The notes under the pieces were generated by a model, which saw nothing but the letters and a program-made list of their open reading frames with translations, did not search any database and had not been told where the DNA came from. A stretch of DNA of 64,000 bases from CAZAQK01 sp964535825. Lineage in GTDB: Bacteria; Pseudomonadota; Alphaproteobacteria; Rickettsiales; SXRF01. The stretch spans positions 447,849 through 511,848 of the forward strand of contig CAZHUC010000001.1 of the NCBI GenBank assembly GCA_964535825.1. Reading direction: 5' to 3'. Below, piece by piece: positions 25,893 to 34,820 of the stretch (positions are counted from its first letter, which is position 1; each line of letters opens with the position of its first letter). Made by a program: the position numbers and the translations under genes.

Positions 25893-26492
25893 TTATTCTC
25901 TGAAGTTGCTTATCAATTTACGTTCGATCTCTGCCAGTATATTTACATGATCTTTACGGCCAATGCTCTGGAAATCTGCGCAGTTCAGCCATTTGCGCTC
26001 CTGGGTGGAAGGGGTGGTCTCTGCATCCGAGAGGAAGTTATCAGCCGCATGAACCTCCGCCGCGAACAGCCACATATATTTGGTCTTACCCGTGGTGGCC
26101 GACGAAAAATTGAATGCCCCCATATCCAGCAACTGGTTGATATTATCAAGCTTTAGGCCAAGTTCCTCGATACCCTCACGCAGCGCAGTGGCTGCAAGGG
26201 TTTCTTTAATATCAGCGTGCTGACCCGCCCCATCGCGTATATCCTGCCATGAACCATCCGGTAGCTGGTATTGCCGTGTTCCCTTACATATCTGGAACGG
26301 CGGCTCACCCAGATCCGGCGAGGTGGAAACAGGTTTCATCAGGAAGAAACTAAAGCCCTCCTGCCGTACAAAAGGCACAACGCCAGCCTTGTTATAGTGC
26401 GTAATGGTGTGCGAATGTACATCTTCCCACAGGCGCGCGATGGTCTGTTGTTGCAAGAAGGCTTCTATTGCGGCATGGTTGCTTTCATTCAT
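25893..26492 (-). CDS. Nudix hydrolase
   Basis: 199 residues with a Nudix helix ETLAATALREGIEELGL (about 96-112), which keeps the E-x7-RE-x2-EE-x-G core. The preceding Gly is one residue further away than in the strict consensus. VVPFVRQEGFSFFLM and RKWLNC are typical flanking strands. Nudix enzymes cleave nucleoside diphosphates linked to another group; the substrate here is not predictable. It is divergent from the IMPase gene with only 21 bases between start codons, so both promoters overlap or lie upstream in each other's coding regions. Confidence 0.85.
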   Translation of the reverse strand: MNESNHAAIEAFLQQQTIARLWEDVHSHTITHYNKAGVVPFVRQEGFSFFLMKPVSTSPDLGEPPFQICKGTRQYQLPDGSWQDIRDGAGQHADIKETLAATALREGIEELGLKLDNINQLLDMGAFNFSSATTGKTKYMWLFAAEVHAADNFLSDAETTPSTQERKWLNCADFQSIGRKDHVNILAEIERKLISNFRE

Positions 26493-26513
26493 GGTCTAAA
26501 TCTTACAGGTATT

Positions 26514-27287
26514 ATGCTTTTTGACAACCGCGAGCTTGCTTTGGCTCACCATATGGCTGATATTGCTGGCGAAATCTTGCGCCGCTATTGGCGCACACCT
26601 GTCAGTGCGGAGGTGAAGGCCGACCTGAGCCCGGTAACCCACGCTGACCGCGAGGCAGAAGAGGCCATGCGCTCTGTGCTTATGGCTAATTTTCCCGATC
26701 ATGGCATATTGGGGGAAGAGCACGGACGCACCAATGAATCGTCTGAATATCAGTGGGTCATCGACCCGATCGATGGCACTCGGGCATTCATCGCTGGCTA
26801 CCCTATTTTTACCACACTCATCGCGCTGATGCATAATAATGTGCCCAGCTTCGGTATCATCGACCAGCCTATCAGCGAGGAACGCTGGCAAGGTTTTACC
26901 GGTGAACAAACCACCTGTAATGACAGGCCTGTATATACGCGCGATATGCGTGAGCTCTCTGGGGCAAACCTTGCCACCACCTCGATCTATCATTTCTCAG
27001 CAGGCCAAGCGGCTGCGTTCCAGAAGTTAAAAGCTGCATGTGCGAATTTCCAGCTGGGTGGCGACGCCTATGCCTACGCCATGCTGGCCAGCGGCAATCT
27101 GGATATCGTGGTAGATGCTGGTATGAAGCCCTATGATTACTGTGCGCTTATCCCTGTGATCGAGGGTGCAGGCGGTGTCATTACTGATTGGGCCGGTAAA
27201 CCGCTCAACCTCCATTCCGATGGCAGCGTGCTTGCCGCAGCAACAAAAGAGCTGCACGCAGCAGCACTCGCCATTTTGCAAAAATAA
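26514..27287 (+). CDS. hisN: Inositol-monophosphatase-family phosphatase, histidinol-phosphatase-like
   Basis: 257 residues with the metal-binding motifs of the IMPase superfamily: GILGEEHG (Glu), WVIDPIDGTRAF (Asp-Pro-Ile-Asp-Gly-Thr) and, near the C-terminus, DAGMKPYDYCALIPVIEGAGG with the last metal Asp. ThrHADRE near residue 45 and GDAYAYAML match the HisN branch, which removes phosphate from histidinol phosphate, rather than CysQ or SuhB, but this distinction is tentative. An in-frame TTG/GTG extension upstream would overlap the Nudix gene entirely; ATG 26514 is preferred. Confidence 0.8.
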   Translation: MLFDNRELALAHHMADIAGEILRRYWRTPVSAEVKADLSPVTHADREAEEAMRSVLMANFPDHGILGEEHGRTNESSEYQWVIDPIDGTRAFIAGYPIFTTLIALMHNNVPSFGIIDQPISEERWQGFTGEQTTCNDRPVYTRDMRELSGANLATTSIYHFSAGQAAAFQKLKAACANFQLGGDAYAYAMLASGNLDIVVDAGMKPYDYCALIPVIEGAGGVITDWAGKPLNLHSDGSVLAAATKELHAAALAILQK

Positions 27288-27356
27288 TAAATCCCCCTTC
27301 CCGACCACGCGGCTTACTGCAAACCTTCTGGGTATCGCATTACCAAAGGAGCAACC

Positions 27357-27713
27357 ATGCCAAGCAGCATTCATTTCGAACCACAAGTTTCTTATAACCT
27401 TACCGCAACCATCGCCAATGGTCAGAGCGCCAGCGCAGAGATAGACCTGGCGGGCACAACACTGTGCGGGCTAATCATTCCTTCTGCCATCACCGGCACT
27501 GCCTTTGCCATTCAGATGGCAGATGCCAGCGGCGGCACATTCATCGCCGTGCAGGATGGTAGTGGCTCAGACGTCAGCATTGCGGTTGCTGCCAGCAAAT
27601 ATATTCCCATCAACAATCTTGCGGTTACGGCCGGTCTTCGTTTTATCAAGATCGTAAGTAACGGCACAGAAGCAGCCCAGCGCAGCATCAAGCTGGTGAC
27701 CAGGGCGGTATAA
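27357..27713 (+). CDS. Phage-tail-like structural protein of unknown function
   Basis: A 118-residue protein rich in Ala, Ser, Thr and Gly with alternating beta-strand character (LTATIANGQSASAEIDLAG, GTAFAIQMADASGGTF). It has no cysteine-rich or enzymatic motif. Similar small beta-rich proteins occur beside tail-fibre genes in alphaproteobacterial prophages, and the next genes support that reading. AAAGGAG precedes the ATG by 6 bases. Family not firmly recognised. It starts a four-gene run on the plus strand. Confidence 0.6.
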   Translation: MPSSIHFEPQVSYNLTATIANGQSASAEIDLAGTTLCGLIIPSAITGTAFAIQMADASGGTFIAVQDGSGSDVSIAVAASKYIPINNLAVTAGLRFIKIVSNGTEAAQRSIKLVTRAV

Positions 27714-27715
27714 TC

Positions 27716-27826
27716 ATGACGCGTTTATTATTGCTGCTCTTTCTGAGCATTCCTTCCAATGCACTGACACTGGAGACCAATGAAGCACTCACCGCCGAAA
27801 ATGGCGATTTCATTACCTACGAATAA
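27716..27826 (+). CDS. Short exported peptide in the tail-like cluster
   Basis: A 36-residue ORF starting 2 bases after the previous stop. MTRLLLLLFLSIPSNA is a compact signal peptide; the rest (LTLETNEALTAENGDFITYE) is acidic. It ends 11 bases before the next gene, so it is spaced exactly as a real gene in this operon. Small exported peptides occur at this position in several phage-tail modules (from memory). Function unknown. Confidence 0.5.
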   Translation: MTRLLLLLFLSIPSNALTLETNEALTAENGDFITYE

Positions 27827-27837
27827 AGGAATTCAAT

Positions 27838-28701
27838 ATGGCAAAAAAGATCAGCCAGCTTACGGCTGCAACCAGCCTTGCTGGAACAGAACTCATTCCT
27901 GTGGTGCAAGGTGGTGTAACAAAGTCTGCCACCATGCGGCAGGTATCCGGCGTCAACAGCAGCTATTTCTTCCATGGCTTTGCCGGCACACAAATTGTGG
28001 GAGACCCAAAATTCTACGATACATCCGGTGCAGGTAACGATGCCTCTTTTGGCGCAAACCTTTCAAACGCCAATGCATGGGCGAATACCGGGTATGTTTC
28101 CACTGTGAACCCGACAGGTGGTTCAACCGACAGCGTGATCCGTATGCCTGCCGTTAATTTTGATTATAATGGCGGTGAAAAACTCATCATGTGGTGGCTG
28201 GGTAAAGCCACACCGGAAGGCTCTTCTGTTTCCTTACTGGGTGATGGTTTCAACGCCACCTATCCCGGCGTGCGTATTCGTTGCAACACGGCAGGTACAA
28301 TGCAACTCATCGCTGTAGATGCTTCAGCCAGCAGCTTCTCCAGCACACCAACTGAAGTTCCATTCGATGGAACATTGCATAGTTTTGCCGCCGTGCTTGA
28401 CGGCCAGGCAAAGAAATTTGGTTTCTGGGTAGATGAAACCTATGCCGCCAATCTAAGCGGTGCATACGCCACCTTTGATTCCGGCAATGCGCGTGATACC
28501 CGCACGACCAATACCTTCAATATCGGCACATCTGTTCCGGCAGCTGCTGCCAGCACAGAAGGTCTAGTAACACAAACACGCGCCTTCGTATTGCTGAAGC
28601 TCTCTGCCTCAAAAACAATGCCGAGTATTGCCACACTTACGCCTGTGTTTCAGGCACTGCGCCGCAATCCATCGAAACGTATTCTGGCATCGGTGTTTTA
28701 A
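27838..28701 (+). CDS. Tail-fibre-like protein with LamG-type domain
   Basis: 287 residues. The first about 36 residues (KKISQLTAATSLAGTELIPV, then VQGGVTKSATMRQV) are a sequence common at the N-terminus of phage tail and appendage proteins, where it attaches to the virion. The rest is a beta-rich concanavalin-like region with phrases such as LIMWWLGKATPEGSS and FAAVLDGQAKKFGFWVDE, reminiscent of LamG/sugar-binding folds. AAAGGA precedes the ATG. The stop overlaps the start of the next gene (TAATG). Confidence 0.65.
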   Translation: MAKKISQLTAATSLAGTELIPVVQGGVTKSATMRQVSGVNSSYFFHGFAGTQIVGDPKFYDTSGAGNDASFGANLSNANAWANTGYVSTVNPTGGSTDSVIRMPAVNFDYNGGEKLIMWWLGKATPEGSSVSLLGDGFNATYPGVRIRCNTAGTMQLIAVDASASSFSSTPTEVPFDGTLHSFAAVLDGQAKKFGFWVDETYAANLSGAYATFDSGNARDTRTTNTFNIGTSVPAAAASTEGLVTQTRAFVLLKLSASKTMPSIATLTPVFQALRRNPSKRILASVF

Positions 28702-29441
28702 TGACCAAGATCATTGATTACCCTCTGGGTACAAATTTCTCAGGCGTAAATACATTGCAGGCGCAAGGTAGTATCGTAAGTGGCAACAGTTCGCCTACCG
28801 GTATTGGGAGTGCACTTTCTATTTCGAATGGTTACATGGTGTCGAGCATTACGCAATCTGACACACTAACCGCCACAGCGATCCGTGCAGAGATAACCGC
28901 GCCAGCAGATAGCATGGCAGAGCGCTGGTATGTGTGGGAATTCATGTTGCCTGAAAGTTTTGCACCCAGCAGCGATCCTATCAGCCTCATGCAGATCCAT
29001 GACACGCCCGATGGTGGCGATGGCACAAAGGCTGTTCCTTTTTCATTTTATTATGAACAATCTGGCTGTCTGGCCGCGTATGTGCCACTGCAAACTTTAC
29101 CAGCAGAAGGCGCGAGTTTTAAGTTAGCTGGAAGTATCAATGTAACTAAAGGACATTGGTATAAGGCAGCCCTGCATTGTCTGTGGTCAACCACCACAAC
29201 AGGTTTTCGGGAGTTCTATCTGGATGGCCAGCCGCTCTTCAGGCATTTCAACCTGCCAACCATGTATAGCGATGCTGTTGGCCCATATTTTAAGGTGGGG
29301 TGTTATGACTCCACACATAATGCTCGCTTTGGCACAGCAACTGCCTACTTCCGTAATGTCGGCATCTGGTCTGGCAATGATGGATTTAATACGGTGTTGG
29401 GGGCATTGCCAACTTTAGCGCCGCAACGGGTGGAGAATTAG
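28701..29441 (+). CDS. Polysaccharide-lyase-like (concanavalin fold) protein
   Basis: 246 residues. AERWYVWEFMLPESFAPSSD, PISLMQIHDTPDGGDG, KGHWYKAALHCLWSTTTTG and GPYFKVGCYDS follow the pattern of heparin-lyase-like and alginate-lyase-like beta-jelly-roll proteins (family 14/20-like), where such strands line the sugar cleft. No catalytic assignment can be made. No signal peptide is seen, as expected of a phage appendage rather than a secreted enzyme. It could be a tail depolymerase-like domain. Translationally coupled to the preceding gene. Confidence 0.6.
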   Translation: MTKIIDYPLGTNFSGVNTLQAQGSIVSGNSSPTGIGSALSISNGYMVSSITQSDTLTATAIRAEITAPADSMAERWYVWEFMLPESFAPSSDPISLMQIHDTPDGGDGTKAVPFSFYYEQSGCLAAYVPLQTLPAEGASFKLAGSINVTKGHWYKAALHCLWSTTTTGFREFYLDGQPLFRHFNLPTMYSDAVGPYFKVGCYDSTHNARFGTATAYFRNVGIWSGNDGFNTVLGALPTLAPQRVEN

Positions 29442-29478
29442 AACTTTATATTGTTACTCCCGCGTGCGTGCTGTGATA

Positions 29479-29856
29479 TCAAGCACGTTCCGAGGATTTT
29501 CCTTTAGCTAATTTGACACCATCAAGAAGAGTCTCAAACCTATCATATATAGCTTCAGCAGCGACCTTAGCTCCGGCTTTGTTAGTGTCACCTTCTCGTG
29601 CGTAATTATATTCAGCTATTGCCGCTGCTAACGGCTCAATTATATCTTTTTTTGGAAGATGTTCATCTTCCGGTAATGCTCGATTCAGTAACATCATACC
29701 AATTGCCAGCGATGCAATCTGCTGAATCGCCTCTATGCAAGTAAACTCCCTTTTCGACTCACCGGTTTTATGCGGAAATCCGATAGCGTCAGATATCGCT
29801 TGATTATTGAAAGTTGGCTTTTCTTTTTTGCTGCCGAATTTTTCCATAAAACCCAT
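29479..29856 (-). CDS. Hypothetical protein, helical, 125 residues
   Basis: Not recognised. It has a basic N-terminus (MGFMEKFGSKKEKPTF), a hydrophobic helix (IEAIQQIASLAIGMMLLNRAL, about 44-64), an alanine-rich region (IEPLAAAIAEYNYAR, KAGAKVAAEAIYDRFETLL) and no cysteine cluster. It is flanked by convergent tail-like genes on one side and the wecG gene on the other, with 161 bases of AT-rich sequence upstream. It resembles the other isolated small helical proteins of this window (38473, 44781, 49737) in size and style but not in sequence. Confidence 0.55.
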   Translation of the reverse strand: MGFMEKFGSKKEKPTFNNQAISDAIGFPHKTGESKREFTCIEAIQQIASLAIGMMLLNRALPEDEHLPKKDIIEPLAAAIAEYNYAREGDTNKAGAKVAAEAIYDRFETLLDGVKLAKGKSSERA

Positions 29857-30017
29857 ATCTAAATCCTTTTGTGATAAATTATGTCTGAGAATTGATGGAT
29901 ATTAGCATTAACTCCTAACGCTCAAGTATGACAGTTTAATTAAGGTTTATTAAGCATATGGCAATAAAATATGTATAAATATCAATGCCCCATAATAAGA
30001 AATTCTAAATTTCTATG

Positions 30018-30794
30018 CTAAAATCTTTTGAGCCATTCCTTCGCCAGCAACCACAAGAATTTACTATTTGTAACCGCATACCGCCTGCACATGCGGCGTG
30101 GCTCTTGCAGCATCCGGTAAAGCCATTCAAGCCCTGCCTTCTGCATCCATAGTGGTGCGCGCTTGGTGATGCCTGCCTTGATATCGATCGAACCACCCAC
30201 CCCCATCAGGAATGGAACATTGATAGTATCCTTGTACTGCGCGAGCAGGCGCTCTTTGGTTGGGCTGGAGATGGCTATGAACAGGCAATCTGCATTACTA
30301 TTTGCGATATCACGGATGATGCCCTCCTCATCAGCTGCGCTGAAATATCCATTGCGATGGCCAGCTATTTCAATGGCGGGGTACTGGGCTTTAATATTCT
30401 GGATCGCACGTTCCAATACATCCTGCTTTGCTCCAAAAAAATATGGGCGGTATCCTTTTGCAGCACAAAGCGCAAGCAAATGCTCCATGATATCTACACC
30501 GCTCACACGCTCTGGCACATGATGCCCACAAAGCCGCGCACCCCACACCACACCCATACCATCAATATTGATAAGATCACTGCCGGATACATCTGCCTGA
30601 AGATTCGCATCATTTTGCATGTTCACGAGCTTCGCAACATTCACCACAACATGTTGCAGGCGTGTGCGCGTTCTTATCGCATGCTCTGCAATGGCCAGCG
30701 TTTGCTGCATGGTGAGCGCATCCATCGGTGCATTCAGGAAAGTAAATCGGTGTGTGGGCTGCTTAACGTAATGCTCTGCAGCAAACAGCATCAT
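30018..30794 (-). CDS. wecG: WecG/TagA/CpsF-family glycosyltransferase
   Basis: 258 residues. HVVVNVAKLVNMQND, SDLINIDGMGVVWGARL, PERVSGVDIME, YFFGAKQDVLERA and LFIAISSPTKERLLAQYKD define the GT26 family, whose members transfer N-acetylmannosamine-type sugars from UDP to a lipid carrier on the cytosolic face of the membrane. The wecB start overlaps the end upstream (4 bases), so the enzyme making UDP-ManNAc and the transferase using it are coupled. No UDP-ManNAc dehydrogenase (wecC) is adjacent, so the transferred sugar could be ManNAc (as for TagA) rather than ManNAcA. Confidence 0.88.
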   Translation of the reverse strand: MMLFAAEHYVKQPTHRFTFLNAPMDALTMQQTLAIAEHAIRTRTRLQHVVVNVAKLVNMQNDANLQADVSGSDLINIDGMGVVWGARLCGHHVPERVSGVDIMEHLLALCAAKGYRPYFFGAKQDVLERAIQNIKAQYPAIEIAGHRNGYFSAADEEGIIRDIANSNADCLFIAISSPTKERLLAQYKDTINVPFLMGVGGSIDIKAGITKRAPLWMQKAGLEWLYRMLQEPRRMCRRYAVTNSKFLWLLAKEWLKRF

Positions 30795-31987
30795 GCTGCT
30801 TTATATTCAAAGCTGTTGCGAGCGGCGTGCTTTTCGGAGAGTATATTCACGATGCGCTCGCTGCTTTTACCATCGCCATACGGATTGGCGGCTTTTGCCA
30901 TTTTTGCGTAGAGCACATCGTTTTCCAGCAGGTCGATCGTGTGCTGAACAATATTCTCACACTTAGCGCCCACCAGCTTCGTTGTACCTGCCATGATGGC
31001 TTCCGGCCTTTCTGTGCTATCACGCATGACGAGCACCGGTTTGCCAAGTGATGGCGCTTCTTCCTGTACCCCGCCAGAATCGGTAAGTACCAGATGCGCA
31101 CGCTGCATCAGTGCTACGAATTCAGGATAATCCAGCGGCTTGATTAGATGCACATTATCAATATCAGCCAATGCCTCATGCACGGTTTTCTGCACATGCT
31201 GGTTAAGGTGTACGGGATACACAAACTGTAGCTTCTGTTTTGCATATTTCTCGGCAAGCTGCCTGATAGCTGTGCATATCTCTTGCAAACCATTGCCATA
31301 ATTCTCACGGCGGTGGCTGGTCACCAGCACTATTTTCTGATCCGGCAGGATATTGGCAACTGGATTGCGTGGCTTTTTGGCCAGCATATCCCGCGTTACA
31401 AATAACGCATCGATCACCGTGTTACCGGTAATATATACATTTTGCGTGATGCCATCCTGTTTCAAGGCAGCGGCGGCCTGCTCTGTTGGTGCAAAATTCC
31501 AATGGCTCATATGGCTGATGAGTCTACGATTAATTTCTTCCGGATAAGGCGAGTAGTTATCGCCGGTGCGCAGGCCAGCTTCCACATGGGCAATGCGCAT
31601 CGGCGTGCTACGTAGCTTGTTCTTCCAGAAATGATCGTAACTATAGGTGGCAGCAAGGCTGCCGATAAATGCCGATGTCGTATCGCCCTGCACTATGATG
31701 ATGTCTGGTGCGGCCTCCTCTATCACGTCATGCAAGCCCGACAGCAGCCTTCCCGCCAGATGCGAAAGTGGTTGCTGGTGACGCATGGTGTCCAGCGTGT
31801 AATCCCTTGAGATACCAAACCAATCAAGGATAGGGAACATCATGTCGGTGTGCTGGCCGGTGGCGCATACGGCCACATCATAGGCCTTGTTCTTGTGTAA
31901 CGCGCGTATCACGGGCGCGAGTTTAATAGCTTCCGGGCGCGTGCCGATGATTGCCAGAACATTTTGTTTTTTATTATTATTTTTCAT
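30791..31987 (-). CDS. wecB: UDP-N-acetylglucosamine 2-epimerase (non-hydrolysing)
   Basis: 398 residues. VLAIIGTRPEAIKLAPVI, VQGDTTSAF, HVEAGLRT, YPEEINRRL (the family's PEE-x-NR motif), VLVTSHRREN and LTDSGGVQEEAPSLGKPVLV are all diagnostic of non-hydrolysing WecB/MnaA, which interconverts UDP-GlcNAc and UDP-ManNAc. An upstream in-frame start at 32053 would add 22 unconserved residues; ATG 31987 is preferred. It is divergent from the Wzz-like gene across a 175-base region with an inverted repeat. Confidence 0.94.
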   Translation of the reverse strand: MKNNNKKQNVLAIIGTRPEAIKLAPVIRALHKNKAYDVAVCATGQHTDMMFPILDWFGISRDYTLDTMRHQQPLSHLAGRLLSGLHDVIEEAAPDIIIVQGDTTSAFIGSLAATYSYDHFWKNKLRSTPMRIAHVEAGLRTGDNYSPYPEEINRRLISHMSHWNFAPTEQAAAALKQDGITQNVYITGNTVIDALFVTRDMLAKKPRNPVANILPDQKIVLVTSHRRENYGNGLQEICTAIRQLAEKYAKQKLQFVYPVHLNQHVQKTVHEALADIDNVHLIKPLDYPEFVALMQRAHLVLTDSGGVQEEAPSLGKPVLVMRDSTERPEAIMAGTTKLVGAKCENIVQHTIDLLENDVLYAKMAKAANPYGDGKSSERIVNILSEKHAARNSFEYKAA

Positions 31988-32037
31988 TAAACGTTGCACC
32001 GTGGATTGTATTTTGTGGCAGTAAGGTAAGCCATTTT

Positions 32038-32091
32038 GCCGGGCAAATTTCAACCCTTTTTTGTATAAAAATTTTCTTATGAATTTGCCGG
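32038..32091. repeat. Imperfect inverted repeat between wecB and the Wzz-like gene
   Basis: GCCGGGCAAATTTCA at 32038-32052 and TGAATTTGCCGG at 32080-32091 are complementary apart from single-base bulges, with a 27-base AT-rich spacer (containing a TATAAA). It lies in the shared promoter region of two divergent polysaccharide units and could be an operator for both. Confidence 0.4.
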
Positions 32092-32162
32092 TTGATATTA
32101 ATGCTTTATGCGGGCATACAGGGTTGTTCTAAATTGGGAAACCAAGGGTTTAAAGGCTTATC

Positions 32163-33470
32163 GTGCTTCAGGAACATCAAAGCGCAAACCAGATGGCGAA
32201 CGTGCCCGACGTGTTCGAGGTGCTGCGTGTATTGCTGCGTTATAAAAGACTGATAGCAAAGGTGATGATGGGCTGCGTCATGGTTGGTTTCATCATTGTC
32301 ATGCTCCTGCCGAACTATTATCGCGCCTATGCCACCATCGTGCTCAATGAGCAAAGCCTGAATATCCGTGATTTCCATAATCTGCTTACTGGCGTGAAGC
32401 AGGACAATATGTCTGTGCAGACGGAAATGAAGATCCTGAATTCACATAGCCTCGCGCTGGAGACGCTAAAGAAGAGTGAGTTGCTGAAGCATCCTGAGTA
32501 TTCGAGCATTGATAATGAAGATGAAGCGATAAGTGCCTTCCAGAAGAACCTTACCGTAAGGTCACAAGGTGTCTCCCGCGCTATTGAAATTATTTTTAAA
32601 TCAAAAGACCCGGAGTTTGCGGCCAAGGTGGCCAATATCCATGCCAATACCTATCTTGCATCGCAGGTAGAGTTCAAACGCGAGCAGGCTGAAAAAATGC
32701 GCAGCTGGTTCGAGGTTAAGGTAAAAGAACTCAAGGCCGATGCCATCAAGAAAGCACAGGCTGTGCAGGATTATCGCGCCAAAGAGAAACTTGCCATCGG
32801 CAAAGATGATAATGAGCTAATCTATCAGCAAATATCTGATGTGGCTGGTCAGCTTGTGCCGGTGGAAGTAAGCAAATACGGCATGCAAGCCAAAACACAG
32901 GGCGCAAACGATACAGCCTCTGATGACGTGATAAAATCTCCCCTCATCCAGAATTTGAAGGCGCAGGCCAGCAGCATTTCGCAGGAGCTTGCATCGCTGC
33001 GTGCGAAGTATGGCCCGAATCATCCGAAGATTCTGGAAGCAAAGAACAGGCTGGCGCAGGTGAATGCAGCGATCGCGAAAGAAACCAACGCGATCGAAGA
33101 TTCAGCACACCAGACTCAGACCGCAACAGAGAAACAGGAATCGCTGCTCAAATCACATCTGGATTCATTGAGCAAAGAAGCTGATGAGCTGCGTGAAAAG
33201 CTGATTGTTCTGGAAAGCCTGCAAATAGAGGCCGATGCCAGCAAAAAGATACTCGATAATTTCCTGAAGAATTATGAAAGCATCCAGTCGCAGGTGAGTT
33301 TTGCATGGCCGGATGCCACGCTGGTATCCCCCGCCGTTACCCCCACCAAACCCGCACCCCCCGGCAAAAAACTGCTGATGTTCTTTGTGGTACTGCTGTC
33401 TGCGTCGCTGGCACTTACCACCGTATTGATGAAAGAATTGCTCCCTAATAAACAGGCAAGCGCAGCCTGA
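32163..33470 (+). CDS. Wzz/GumC-family polysaccharide chain-length or export protein
   Basis: 435 residues with the Wzz plan: a first transmembrane helix (about 38-56, VMMGCVMVGFIIVMLLP), a long periplasmic region with coiled coils (about 165-375, ending in a coiled coil before KKILDNFLKNYESI), then a proline-rich segment VTPTKPAPPGKK and a second helix (LLMFFVVLLSASLALTTVL). No tyrosine-kinase domain follows. It controls length or export of a surface polysaccharide. GTG 32163 is the longest start; ATG 32193 is possible. The next gene begins 1 base after its stop. Confidence 0.85.
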   Translation: MLQEHQSANQMANVPDVFEVLRVLLRYKRLIAKVMMGCVMVGFIIVMLLPNYYRAYATIVLNEQSLNIRDFHNLLTGVKQDNMSVQTEMKILNSHSLALETLKKSELLKHPEYSSIDNEDEAISAFQKNLTVRSQGVSRAIEIIFKSKDPEFAAKVANIHANTYLASQVEFKREQAEKMRSWFEVKVKELKADAIKKAQAVQDYRAKEKLAIGKDDNELIYQQISDVAGQLVPVEVSKYGMQAKTQGANDTASDDVIKSPLIQNLKAQASSISQELASLRAKYGPNHPKILEAKNRLAQVNAAIAKETNAIEDSAHQTQTATEKQESLLKSHLDSLSKEADELREKLIVLESLQIEADASKKILDNFLKNYESIQSQVSFAWPDATLVSPAVTPTKPAPPGKKLLMFFVVLLSASLALTTVLMKELLPNKQASAA

Positions 33471-33471
33471 T

Positions 33472-34791
33472 ATGTCTGCAGATAACCTGAGCATTGAGGA
33501 ATCGCTTAGGGTCATCCGACTCCTGAACCAAGCTGAGTGCATGCTGGTAAATTGCCTACGCATGCTGCTAATCAATATACTTGGTCTTGGCTTCACAGCA
33601 GCCAGTATCGCCGCACCATCATTAATGCCAGACGATGTGCTTCTATTTAGAAAGCGCACCATCAATGACGCCATTCCGCAAGGTATACGCCTTGGAGGTA
33701 TGTTGGTAAGCCCCGGCGTTGAGGTGGCAGAAACCTATGATGACAATATCTTCCGTACCCAAGCCAATGAGAAATCAGATCTCATCACGACCGTAAAACC
33801 TGCCATCGGTATCCAGAGCAACTGGGACAGGCACGCACTGTTCTTCGGTGCTGAGGGAGAGTTCGGATTTTATAAGAATTATACCTCAGAGAATTTTGAG
33901 GATTATGGGGTCATGCTCTCTGGCCAGTATGATATTACAGACGATACTTACCTGATACTTGCCCTCTCACAGGCAAAGCGGCACATAGGCCGCGGCTCAC
34001 TGCTTGATCCCAATGCTTCCACTCCCACAGAATACGAGGTCACTCGCGAACAATTCCGCTTCGCGCGTGAGCTTGGCATGCTCCAGCTCTCTCTGGATGG
34101 GCAGAATGAAGACGTGCGCCTGACCGATGTCACCAATACAGGTGTTTCACTTACCACCTTCGCCGAACGCGACAATCAGGAAATAGGCGGCACACTTACA
34201 TTTGAATATATGCCGGGCAATGCCATCTTCGCCGGAGTTCATTACGCCACCACGGATTATACCCTCGCAGGTGGTGCAAACCGGAATGCGGATGGTTATG
34301 ACGTTAAGTCCGGCATGGAGATAGATTTGAACCGTGGCATTAAAGCCAGCCTGTTCGGCACATATATCAACCGCCGTTATGAAACTCAGAACCCGGACAC
34401 CACCCGCCTCTACCCGGGGGCAACGCTGAGCTACGATATTACCAGCCTCACCACCCTCACCGGCCTGCTGGAGACAGATTTCAATGACACTACCGTATCA
34501 GGAGTAGCCGGAGTACTGCGCACCCAGCGCAGGCTTGGCCTTGCCCATCAGTTCACTGAGCTACTCAGCGCCGAGATTCATGGCGGGCTGAATGACTATG
34601 ATTATGTGGGAGGTACGGGCGCTATCAACCGCAAGACCGATGTTCGCTTTGCCGGACTGGCCACACAATACAAGGCCACCGAGCATTTGGGGCTAAAAGC
34701 AGCCTATGACTGGCAAAAACGCTCCTCCCCCCTACCCACTGATGAATATACGGATAACCGCGTTTCCCTCTCTTTAATCTACATGTATTGA
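33472..34791 (+). CDS. Outer-membrane beta-barrel protein (EpsL/BBP2-like)
   Basis: 439 residues. A hydrophobic segment with signal-peptide character lies unusually deep (about 26-44, LRMLLINILGLGFTAASIA); the annotated start may be too early. The mature part shows alternating strands with TYDDNIFRTQANEKSD, QSNWDRHALFFGAEGEFGF, VEYMPGN-type and RVSLSLIYMY at the C-terminus, ending in an aromatic residue as in outer-membrane barrels. This matches the putative beta-barrel porin 2 family found in exopolysaccharide clusters. With the Wzz-like protein it probably forms the export apparatus. No terminator was found before cspA. Confidence 0.78.
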   Translation: MSADNLSIEESLRVIRLLNQAECMLVNCLRMLLINILGLGFTAASIAAPSLMPDDVLLFRKRTINDAIPQGIRLGGMLVSPGVEVAETYDDNIFRTQANEKSDLITTVKPAIGIQSNWDRHALFFGAEGEFGFYKNYTSENFEDYGVMLSGQYDITDDTYLILALSQAKRHIGRGSLLDPNASTPTEYEVTREQFRFARELGMLQLSLDGQNEDVRLTDVTNTGVSLTTFAERDNQEIGGTLTFEYMPGNAIFAGVHYATTDYTLAGGANRNADGYDVKSGMEIDLNRGIKASLFGTYINRRYETQNPDTTRLYPGATLSYDITSLTTLTGLLETDFNDTTVSGVAGVLRTQRRLGLAHQFTELLSAEIHGGLNDYDYVGGTGAINRKTDVRFAGLATQYKATEHLGLKAAYDWQKRSSPLPTDEYTDNRVSLSLIYMY

Positions 34792-34820
34792 GAAAAAAGA
34801 CGTATTTTCAAATAAATAGA

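Noticed and set aside
29467..29487. Hairpin CGTGCT/AGCACG as terminator of the tail-like genes
   Set aside because: Six-base stem with a nine-base loop and no T-tract; too weak.
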